Origin: Criblamydia sequanensis CRIB-18
GTDB taxonomy: Bacteria > Chlamydiota > Chlamydiia > Chlamydiales > Criblamydiaceae
Direction of reading: 5' to 3'
Length of the DNA stretch: 64,000 nucleotides
Assembly (NCBI RefSeq): GCF_000750955.1
Contig: NZ_CCEJ010000001.1
Span: 50,197-114,196 of the forward strand
A program made the position numbers and the translations under genes. This document shows, piece by piece, positions 8,891-17,800 of this stretch (within the stretch, counting starts at the first letter, position 1; each line of letters begins with the position of its first letter). The notes beneath the pieces were generated by a model, which was not told the DNA's origin, did no database searches, and saw only the letters and a program-made list of their open reading frames with translations.

Positions 8891-11356
8891 TTACTCTTGA
8901 TTTGAAGATTTAGCGACTCTAAAGCCTGTAAATTGATCGGTGTATTCGGGAAAAAGCGGCATCCTTTCAGCAACTCTCACCCCGTCCTGGAAACTTGCAT
9001 AACACCCGCCCTTTGCCACTTTATACATGCCTTTAGCTTTCCCTTTAGGGTTGATTTCACCTTCTTTGGGCGGGTTTTCACTATACCAATCTGCTGTCCA
9101 TTCCCAAACATTGCCGCTCATGTCATAAGCACCTGAAGGGCTTTTAGCAAGCGTTGTTTTAACTTGCTCCAAATCGTTTGGATTAAGGGGCAGAAGATTT
9201 AAGCCATTGTAAAAGCCGACAGGCGTCGTTAATACGCTGCTCTCGTTTTTGAAAGGAGTATTAGAGTAGTTATAATTGCCAAGGCTTCGGTCGATATTAT
9301 TTTTTTCAAAGCCGAATCGGTATTTTACGACAAAATCTTGATTGTAAGTGACGCTTGCAGCTTTCTCCCATTCAGCCTCTGTTGGCAGCCTTGTTTGATT
9401 GTCCTTTGCATAAAAATTTGCTCCAAACCAGGAAACATGAATTACGGGGTAAGAACTTTTTCCTGGAATAGGCTGAAAGGGTGCGTCTTGATTTTTTGAG
9501 AAGGTTATTTGGCTTGTAGGCTCGCTTTCAAGGGTTTTGAAAAGCAATTTCGCTTCTTTGTCAAAGATTAAACCATTTTCAATGGTAATGGCATTTTCTT
9601 TAAAAGCCTTATTCAAAAAAGCGGCGTACTCGCCGTTTGTAACTTCAAAGACGTTAATCAAAAATGAGTCCACTTCGACAAGTGTCGGCGGCCAAGTATT
9701 GCCTTTATTATCGTTAAAGGTGTCTCCAAGCTGAAAAGTTCCCCCTTGAACCTCAACAAATTTGGGGGAGTTTATAGCAATGGCTTCTTGGGCAGCCGGA
9801 AGCTCTTTTTTCGCTTCCTGGCGTTTGGACAATCTATTTATAGCTTCTTCACCATATTCTCCGCGGATTTCTTCGGTGGAATTTGCCCTAATGGACACCT
9901 CTTTAATAGAAGGCGATTCTTTAGGGTTTGAGCCTTCAAGCGGCAAAAATAAAACCCTCCAGTTACCCTCAGGCAAGAAAATCGTTTTAATTCCATTGTT
10001 GACCCATTCTTCACGCGACCCTTGACCGCTTTTCAAAGGATCGAGATGAACCTTAAAGCTCGGCGCATTAGAGGATAAGGTCAGTTTTCCGGCAAGCTCG
10101 TATTCCTTATGTATATTTTCTTCTTGTGTCCTAAAGCGAGAGAGGGAAAAACGTTCGGGATTCGGAGGAATATAGGCATTTTTGTCATTGGATGAAAATG
10201 TAAGGAGGTAGTTGCCAGGCAAGAGCTCTTGGAATTGGAATGAGGCCCCTTTTCCGAAAAAAGTTTTGCCGGAATCCTCATTTTTTAAGGCATATTCCGC
10301 ATCATTTATATTTGTGGATACATTGACTTGATGAGCCCCTTTAAGGACCGGCCTAAGTGTCGGGTTGTTATTCGCCTGAAGCTCCACTTGAATTGGGGGA
10401 ATGGGTTTAATATAAGGAGGCGCTCGAAAATTTACAGTATAAGACCCAAGAGGGAGCGCCGGGCTTACATAGTGAACCAAACCATCTTTTGGTGTAATGT
10501 GTTGGATGGTTGGGGATTTTGTTTCATTGCCTTCAATAAAAAGAGTCACCCCATCCCCTTTAGGTATTTCTAATTCTACTGAAATAGTCCCCAAAATTTT
10601 CCTGTAAATAAGATCAAAAGTAGAGGTATCTCCTCCTTGAAGGTTAATAGGGTTTTTAGGAAATACTTTTAGCTCATAAGTTGGGAAATCCTGAGCCCTT
10701 ATTATAAACCCCGGCCCGCTTGGAACCTGAATGTCTGTTACGCTTCCCTGCCCTGAATAAATTCTTTGGCCTTCTTGAAAAATGGTCCAGCGAGCTTCTT
10801 CTAAATTGCTTCTCACATTCAGAAAAGAGGGCTCTTGATAAAAAGCATCTCTAAAAGGGTAGTAGTAAATGGTATTTTCCTGGCGTCCCGGAATAAAAAT
10901 TTGAGCGATTTCTTTATTTTCATTCTCTTTTTCTGTCGGATTGTTTTCAGTGAATGCCATCTCCCGTTGTTTGATTTCTTGTTCTATTTTAACAATCCCG
11001 TTTGGAGGAAGTGAAAGAGTTCTTTTGGGGACTTCTTCAAAAAAATGATCTGAATTCGGGTAGAGAAATTCCAGATGATAGCGGCCAGGAGGGAGGTTTT
11101 CAATTAATACGATTCTTTTTCCCTTTTCGGGATCATCGACAAAGCTTTGGTTTCTTGGAAATAGTTTTCTTTCGTAGAGTTCATTGACAAGCCAAAAGCG
11201 AACCCGATCTATTCTTGATCCCTCTTTTCCGGTGCCATAAGAGACGACAACTGTCCCGCCTCTATTTTCATCGACGGTATTAAAACTTTCCGAAAAAAGC
11301 GGTGATATTAATAGAAGCCAATAAACAAGGTGTTTTAGAAAGTTGCCCAAGAACAT
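8891..11356 (-). CDS. Exported protein with C-terminal FGE-sulfatase (SUMF1-like) domain
   Basis: The 821-residue protein starts with a signal peptide (hydrophobic core YWLLLISPLF, likely cleavage after about residue 22). Residues 30-510 look like serial beta-sandwich domains. The C-terminal 290 residues are an FGE-sulfatase-type domain: FVEVQGGTFQLGD, VFEVTNGEYAAFL, HVSWFGANFYAK, TRLPTEAEWEKAA, AYDMSGNVWEWTADWY and TGFRVAK. In true formylglycine-generating enzymes two cysteines follow the GGS motif near the end. Here the segment is GGCYASFQDGVRVAER, without that pair, so oxidation of sulfatases is unlikely and a binding or structural role fits better. It lies upstream of the chaperone operon on the same strand, separated by a 129-base gap that carries a promoter for that operon. 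Confidence 0.82.
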   Translation of the reverse strand: MFLGNFLKHLVYWLLLISPLFSESFNTVDENRGGTVVVSYGTGKEGSRIDRVRFWLVNELYERKLFPRNQSFVDDPEKGKRIVLIENLPPGRYHLEFLYPNSDHFFEEVPKRTLSLPPNGIVKIEQEIKQREMAFTENNPTEKENENKEIAQIFIPGRQENTIYYYPFRDAFYQEPSFLNVRSNLEEARWTIFQEGQRIYSGQGSVTDIQVPSGPGFIIRAQDFPTYELKVFPKNPINLQGGDTSTFDLIYRKILGTISVELEIPKGDGVTLFIEGNETKSPTIQHITPKDGLVHYVSPALPLGSYTVNFRAPPYIKPIPPIQVELQANNNPTLRPVLKGAHQVNVSTNINDAEYALKNEDSGKTFFGKGASFQFQELLPGNYLLTFSSNDKNAYIPPNPERFSLSRFRTQEENIHKEYELAGKLTLSSNAPSFKVHLDPLKSGQGSREEWVNNGIKTIFLPEGNWRVLFLPLEGSNPKESPSIKEVSIRANSTEEIRGEYGEEAINRLSKRQEAKKELPAAQEAIAINSPKFVEVQGGTFQLGDTFNDNKGNTWPPTLVEVDSFLINVFEVTNGEYAAFLNKAFKENAITIENGLIFDKEAKLLFKTLESEPTSQITFSKNQDAPFQPIPGKSSYPVIHVSWFGANFYAKDNQTRLPTEAEWEKAASVTYNQDFVVKYRFGFEKNNIDRSLGNYNYSNTPFKNESSVLTTPVGFYNGLNLLPLNPNDLEQVKTTLAKSPSGAYDMSGNVWEWTADWYSENPPKEGEINPKGKAKGMYKVAKGGCYASFQDGVRVAERMPLFPEYTDQFTGFRVAKSSNQE

Positions 11357-11657
11357 CTGAAATTCCGAAAAAAAAGTGTAAGATCTTTTTATAGCAAATC
11401 TTATAAATAAGATTACAAATTCATTTTCGTTTTGGGATAATTTTTTTTTAAATAGGGAGTTTTCTAAGCTTTTAAACCTCTGATTGAGAAGAAATCTACG
11501 GATGGTTTTGTCTTGCGCTTAAGATGCTTTCAACTAAGCTTTAGCAATCTAACTTACGTTAAGCTCCATTAACCTGCAGGCGAGATTTGGAAGTCTAAGG
11601 TTAACGCTTTGCAATGAAAATTGAATAGAGTTTCGAAAGAAGTCTAATATTTAAAAA
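11357..11657. other. Intergenic region of about 300 bases, nothing recognised
   Basis: The region lies between the end of the phosphatase gene and the start of the FGE-domain gene, both on the minus strand. It is AT-rich near 11400-11460 and less so near 11500-11620. I see no open reading frame of useful length, no strong hairpin with a T tail and no tRNA-like segment. It presumably holds the promoter of the FGE-domain gene. Confidence 0.5.
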
Positions 11658-12872
11658 TTATCTTGTGACTTCATCAAAGATAACCCCGTCAGAGTTAATG
11701 CCTTTGTAGTTTCTTACACATCCTTTCAAGGTCACTAAGAAAAAATGTCTTTCGGGAAGGGATTTTGCAATCCACCAACGAGGCTCTTTTGTTTTGGGAA
11801 GCCTCGGTTTTTTTACTCCCCAAGCACCATCTCCAAGATAAATGACGCCTTTATTTTGATCGATTTGGCCTTCATAAATCGGATGAGATCTTTTATAGCC
11901 ATGGTCATGGTGTTCAAAAGCTGCATTTAGATGGTATTTTTCAAAGAGAGGAACCCAATTCGCTCTAATTTCCTTACTGACCTTATATTCGAATTTTCGA
12001 ATAGAGGGCCATGCCGGAACGTGGTAAACGGCAAATTTATGGGGGACGCAAATTCGATCTTTTAAGGATTGCTCAAGCCATTCGGTTTGTTCGCCTGAGA
12101 TATCAAAGGTGTGGCCTGAATCCAGAATGATTAAGCTTAAATAATTGCCGAAATCAAGGGTATAATTTGTTGATCCATTGGGTGTGGCAAAAAAGGCATA
12201 GTAAAAAACAGCCTCAGCTTTTGATTGACCATATCGACCGATGACCTCGTGGTTTCCAATGGCTGTAACCATAGGAATAAGGTACCCTTCTTTTGTGATC
12301 ATCGTTTCTTTCCAGGCTTTTAAGAAATCGACCCATTTTTCGAATTCTTCCTTGAAATGACCGACTTTTGGGGCAGAATAAGCCAAATCTCCGCCTAAAA
12401 TAGCAAAAGATGGGGAGTTTGAAGCGGCCGCTCTTTGAGTTTCTCTTACAACTTCGATATCGTCATGGTACATATCCCCCCCGACGACAAACTTTATCGG
12501 AGTTGCAAGCGAGTTCGGGAGGGTTTTAAAAAGGTAGGTCTCTTTATCATCGATGGTGAACTCATAAACCGTATTGGGTGTAAGCCCTTTAATTTCAACA
12601 TAATGAATAACATACGGAAGATCGTAGGGCATCTTTATTTCTTGAACAAGAGCCCCTTTCCAAATAAGTTTATTGACTTCCCTATATTCTAGATGGCTAT
12701 TTCTATCTTCTTTTTTTGTAAGCCATTTGATGTTCATAGTCGTTGATGGATCTTTATGCCAGGAAAGCCAAAGCCCTATCGGGGTGTCGCTTTCGTTTGC
12801 AAACGAAAAAGCATTACCCCAAAAGAAAGAGAGACTTACTAAAAAAATTACCAATTTTGACTTGAACATCAT
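11658..12872 (-). CDS. Exported purple acid phosphatase-like metallophosphoesterase
   Basis: A 404-residue protein with a signal peptide (about 1-26, VIFLVSLSFFWGNAFSFA). A fibronectin-like N-terminal domain (about 30-115) is typical of purple acid phosphatases. The metallophosphoesterase motifs follow in order: GGDMYHD, GGDLAYS, GNHEV, the histidine of YHVPAWP, and HHDHGYKR. These supply the usual metal-binding Asp, Asn and His residues, so it should be an active phosphomonoesterase or diesterase outside the cytoplasm. The substrate is unknown. It starts 16 bases downstream of htpG on the same strand and may be transcribed with it. Confidence 0.87.
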   Translation of the reverse strand: MMFKSKLVIFLVSLSFFWGNAFSFANESDTPIGLWLSWHKDPSTTMNIKWLTKKEDRNSHLEYREVNKLIWKGALVQEIKMPYDLPYVIHYVEIKGLTPNTVYEFTIDDKETYLFKTLPNSLATPIKFVVGGDMYHDDIEVVRETQRAAASNSPSFAILGGDLAYSAPKVGHFKEEFEKWVDFLKAWKETMITKEGYLIPMVTAIGNHEVIGRYGQSKAEAVFYYAFFATPNGSTNYTLDFGNYLSLIILDSGHTFDISGEQTEWLEQSLKDRICVPHKFAVYHVPAWPSIRKFEYKVSKEIRANWVPLFEKYHLNAAFEHHDHGYKRSHPIYEGQIDQNKGVIYLGDGAWGVKKPRLPKTKEPRWWIAKSLPERHFFLVTLKGCVRNYKGINSDGVIFDEVTR

Positions 12873-12887
12873 GAAATTAGAGCCTCT

Positions 12888-14786
12888 TTACCTTGCCTTT
12901 TCTTCTTTTAGTATTTTAAGAGAGAGACTTTCCAGTAAATGAGTCGTGTTTTCAATAAAAGAGTTAAATTGTTTAGGCGGCATCTCTTTTTGTGAAACAA
13001 GTGAAAGCTCAAAAATTTGTTTAGCAATTGCTTTAGCGAGCTCCGGCTCTTTTTCGCTTAATTGATCAACCGTCAGAACAAGCGGGTTATTAGTGTTAAT
13101 AACAAAGGTTCGCTTTTGCATCAAAGAATCAATTTTATCCTCAAAAGCGCCATTATTAAAGGTGGCCATATAGTCTCTAAGACGTCTTTCTTCCTCACTC
13201 ATCACAAGAAAGCCCGGGAGTTTGTCGCCCGCTAAACTTGTGGCTACCACTTCTAATTTATCGTCTTCTCCTAAAAGATTTTTAAATAGGGAAGAGAGCT
13301 TTGTCGATTGGGAGACACCGCTTTCGTCTAGAATCGATTTTTCACGGGAGCGATCGATTAAATCTTCATGGATCAAGGCGTCGACTCTTTCAAACTTAAC
13401 CCCTGAATTTTTTCGCTCTAGCGTTTGCATTAAGGGTAAATCAAGGGGGCTTGATGAAATTAGGACTTCGATGCCTTTTTCACGATATAAATCGACAAGA
13501 TGCGAAGAGGCTTCTTCGCCGCGTAAATAGAAGACTTTATTTTTATAAGTTTCTTTATATCTGGATAGATAATCATCAAAGGTTATCCACTCGTTTTTAA
13601 GGGTTTTAAAAATTAAAGCCTCTTTAACTCTATCATAAAATTTATCGTCTTCCAGGATCCCGAGTTTGAGCATAATTGAGATATCATCCCAGGCCGATAT
13701 AAACTTATCTTTCTTATTCTTAAAGAGCTGTATTAGACTGTCGGCCACTTTCTTTGAAATATGAGCTCCGAGTTGCTTTACGGTTCGGTCAATTTGAAGA
13801 GAGCTTCTTGAAACGTTTAAAGGAATGTCCGGGCTGTCAATCACCCCTTTTAAGGTCATAAGATAGTTTGGCAAAATGTCCTTGCAACTATCGGCTACAA
13901 AAACCCTATTGCAGTAGAGGGCAATATGACTTTTTGTGAGATCACTGTCTCTTTTAAAACGTGGAAAGTAAAGGATTCCTTTTAAATGAAAGGGATAATC
14001 CACATTAAGGTGAAGCCAGAATAAAGGCTCTTCTTCAAAAGGGTACAGGTAACGGAAGAAGTCGAGATAATCGGAATCACTTAATGAAGAAGCAGACTTA
14101 ATCCAGAGAGGTTCCTTCTCGTTGGTTCTCTTGCCATCTAAGTAAATAGCATAAGGAAGAAACCGACAGTAGCGGTCTAAAACTTCGCTAAAAAAAGTCT
14201 CCTCCAGGAATTCAAGATGCTCTTCATCAAGATAAAGGGTGATCTCAGTCCCGCGGTCCTTTTTTTCACTTTGCTTAAGTTCATATTGCGAGGAGCCATC
14301 GCATTCCCAAAAAGCACCTAAACTGCCAGGTAAATAAGAAAGAGTATTGATTTCTACTTTTTTCGCGACCATATATGAAGAGTAAAAGCCAAGTCCAAAG
14401 TGGCCGATAATCGCTTCGCTTTCTTGATTTGCTTCATATTGTTTTACAAAATCTTCCGCGCCTGAAAAAGCAATTTGCGAGATATAGCGGTCTACTTCAT
14501 CCAGAGTCATCCCAATGCCATTATCTTTAAAGGTAATGGTTTTATTTTCTTTGTTAAGGACGATTTCAATTTTAAGCTCATCTGATCCCGATAGATCAGC
14601 TTTTCCCTGATCTTTCAAAATCTTTAATTTTTGCAGCGCATCGCAAGCGTTGGACACAAGCTCCCGCACAAAAATATCACGGCTTGAATAAAGCCAGCGT
14701 TTGATGATGGGTAGTATATTTTCGCTATGAATCTGAAGATTTTTCTTTGTCATTTTGGAGGCCATTTTTAAGTTAATACTGTCCAT
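12888..14786 (-). CDS. htpG: Chaperone protein HtpG (bacterial Hsp90)
   Basis: An ATP-dependent cytoplasmic chaperone. GHKL ATPase motifs are clear in the N-terminal domain: RELVSNACDAL, FKDNGIGMT, GHFGLGFYSSYMVA and GTEITLYLDEEH. The middle domain includes IPLNVSRSSLQ, and the C-terminal dimerisation domain completes a normal length of 632 residues. The start has weak ribosome-binding context, and M8 and M12 are in-frame alternatives. It lies between the conserved block and the giant-protein locus. Confidence 0.95.
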   Translation of the reverse strand: MDSINLKMASKMTKKNLQIHSENILPIIKRWLYSSRDIFVRELVSNACDALQKLKILKDQGKADLSGSDELKIEIVLNKENKTITFKDNGIGMTLDEVDRYISQIAFSGAEDFVKQYEANQESEAIIGHFGLGFYSSYMVAKKVEINTLSYLPGSLGAFWECDGSSQYELKQSEKKDRGTEITLYLDEEHLEFLEETFFSEVLDRYCRFLPYAIYLDGKRTNEKEPLWIKSASSLSDSDYLDFFRYLYPFEEEPLFWLHLNVDYPFHLKGILYFPRFKRDSDLTKSHIALYCNRVFVADSCKDILPNYLMTLKGVIDSPDIPLNVSRSSLQIDRTVKQLGAHISKKVADSLIQLFKNKKDKFISAWDDISIMLKLGILEDDKFYDRVKEALIFKTLKNEWITFDDYLSRYKETYKNKVFYLRGEEASSHLVDLYREKGIEVLISSSPLDLPLMQTLERKNSGVKFERVDALIHEDLIDRSREKSILDESGVSQSTKLSSLFKNLLGEDDKLEVVATSLAGDKLPGFLVMSEEERRLRDYMATFNNGAFEDKIDSLMQKRTFVINTNNPLVLTVDQLSEKEPELAKAIAKQIFELSLVSQKEMPPKQFNSFIENTTHLLESLSLKILKEEKAR

Positions 14787-14833
14787 GAGTTGAAAAAATT
14801 AGTATCTAATTATAACCTGTTTGCCCAATAAAA

Positions 14834-17800
14834 TCATACACCAAATGGAAAGAGCAAGTCATAGTGGAAAATGGAACCGCTTCCAAGTTCAAGTAAAACA
14901 ACCTCTCTGTCACCGGCTGACCTTTGAGGGACAAAAGGAATTTTTAAAATCTCTGTTTGACCCTCTTTTGATACGACTTTATAAATTGAAACATAGAGAC
15001 CCATATTTATAATGATGTCTTTAAGAGCTTCAATGCTTAAGTCATTCCGCGTATTTTTTTGAAGAAGATCAAAAAGAAGTTTATCTACAGCTGGGTGGGC
15101 TTTTTTTAAGTCATAAAGGGAAGTTCTTGCCGTTAGCCCAATTCCGCTTAAGTGAGGCAAAGCTTGGCTAACCTCTAAAATAGGAGCATTTACAAGTCTC
15201 ATACCAGCTTGAAGGGCTTTTTCAAGGTTATGGCAAAAAGCCGGTTTTTCTCTTATTTCGCCTTCCTCTTCCTCCTCCAATGGTTTAGGGTTGAGCACTT
15301 CCCCATGAACGCATAACGGAAGAATCCACCATTTTTTTCTCTCAAAAGGAAGGGTTGTTTCAATAATTGAGTCTCTTATAATTTCAGAATTAAGATGAGA
15401 CTTTAAAAGGAAATTTTCTATTTTCTTTTGTTCTTTCTCTTCTAAAGCTCTCTCTTCTGCAAGCTCGTTTAAAGATTTTCCAACTTTTTCTTTCCCTTTT
15501 GCTGGTCTGCTTGGAGCGGCTCCCTCATTTAGGGTGCTTTCAGAATCGCTTTCATTTAATCCGAAAAGGCTTTCTTCCAGGGGATCACTGATAGAAACTC
15601 TATCAAAGGTCGGCTCGTAATCATCTTGTTGTCTTTGAGGGAAAAAACTCTCCCGTCTGACTTGGCCTAACGTCATAAGAGCTTCTTGAGCTTCCAGCTC
15701 TAAATCTTCTTGAGGGTTTTCCTCAAGCGCGAGGTCTTCCTCAACCCCTTCGCTTGGCTCGACCAAAAGAGGGTTTTTTTCCTGGATTTTTTTAAGGTAA
15801 AGATTTTTGCCGGATTCTATTTCCTTGTTAAAGAAGGCTTTAAGATTTTGTCTGACTCTTTTTTTAGTTCCCTTGTAGAAAGGAAAATTTAATGATTTGT
15901 AAAGCCCATGATATAATTTCATGAAAAGTTCGGGAAGGTTTTCACTTGTAAGCTCGTTCAAATAATAGCCTTCAAAGGTTTCTTTTTTGGAACGATGCCA
16001 TAAGATTCTTTTACCGACAGGAGGGATATCAAATTCATAAAGTACGATAAATTCTTTAAGGGAATTCAAACGGTTGATTCGGGACATGCTTTGCTCTACT
16101 TCGGCACTTCTAAAATCCCCACAAAAAAAGTAGGCAAAGGAGCCATTTTTGGAAATATTATAGGCAAGACCCGAGGATTGTATTAGAAGAATAAGGGCAC
16201 GCCTTTCTCCTTTTTTCATCTCTCTTTCAAAACCATCTATAATGATTTTTCGGTATTCGGCCTCATCCTCGCCTGTGATAATGTGGGCTTCTGCATCAAA
16301 TAAGCCTGAAACCAAGTTTTTAAAAGCATAACCTATGGCTTTCTCATCTACAAAGAAAACCACCCCCTTTTCAAGCTTTTTTGAAAACTCTCCATTATAA
16401 TAGTCTTCATTAGCAAGATCAAAAATTTCTGTAAGAAGGGCGCTTTCTTTTGCGAATTCTAAGAGCTCTCCTTGCGATTTCCTTGAAAGATTGGCCGATA
16501 ATCGATTCCTTTCTTCCAGCTCAACTTTCATTTTTGGATGAAAGGCCACTCGCCAAATTCTTTTCACATAGGCAATAAAAAACTTAAGAGAGCCATCTAT
16601 GGATTTAACTTTTGATTTGAGCTTTTCGTGATAAGTTTTTTCGATTTCATTGATGCAGTTTTTTTGCTCTTCAAAGTGTTCCAATGAGGGGGTAATCATA
16701 GACGGTATGATTTTTGGAAGTTTTTCTTCATAGCGTTTGACTACTTCTTCTCTTGTCACTCGAATAGACACAGCGTTTAGAGTCGTTTTGAAAGATTCGG
16801 AAAGAGAAAACAGGGCGAGAAGTTCTTTAAAGAGATCTTCTTTGGCATCTTTCTTTTTACTAGGCTTTTCAAAATAAGACGAAAGCTTAGTTAGAAATCT
16901 GCGTTTCTTAATTTCCAATTGGTTTGCGATAGCCACCATGCTCAAAATTTCAGGGCTTTGGTTTCTTTGCCTTTGGGGCGCAAAAAGATTTAAGTAAGTC
17001 GTTAATTCGGAAACGTCATTGATAAATGGCGTCCCTGTAGAGAGCAGCACGAAAGGTCTTGAAAACTTCTCTTTCGTTGAAAGAATTAATTCGTTTACCA
17101 ATTTGTAGTGTTTGGTTGTTGCGTTGGCAATTTTTTGGGCCTCATCGACTCCAATGGCTTGCCAAGGCATATCAGCAAGTCCAAGCTCTTTTTTATCAAG
17201 AGTTTCAAGATTTAAGAACACAATGCAGCTTTTTTCAGAAAGCTCAGCGCGCTTTTTTGAAAAGCAATAATTTTTTTCCCAAGTCGGTTTATCTATAAAA
17301 TCATTGAAAATATCAAAAGAGATTAGCGTATAGCACTTATTCCCAAAGCATTTTTCAAAAATATCAGGGTCGTTATCCAATTGAAGATTAGATGGCTCCA
17401 AAATATGGCTGTAATGGTTATCTCTTGAAAGTTTTAAAATGGAATTTTTATAAGCTTCCAGTTTATCCAAACTCGACCCAATTAATGCGAGAGTCTCTTT
17501 TAATGCGACTAGTTTATAATCTAGAACTTGCTTCTCTTTTTTTGTTTTTTCTGAAAGAGCGACTCGCAAAGACTCGATAAGGGCAACTCTTTCTTCCCCC
17601 TCTTTAATCTCTTTTTCAATTTGAACTTTTTTTAGGCTATAGGAAGAAATTTGTTTTTGAACACAAGAGAAGAAGACTTTCGAGGATAAAAAGCCATCGA
17701 GAGCTAACTCTTCAAATGTAAAAGAAGGCAAGGTTTTAATGATCTCATCTAATAAATCAAGGATTGATTCAGAGAAGCTTCTTTGAAATTCCTGGATAGA

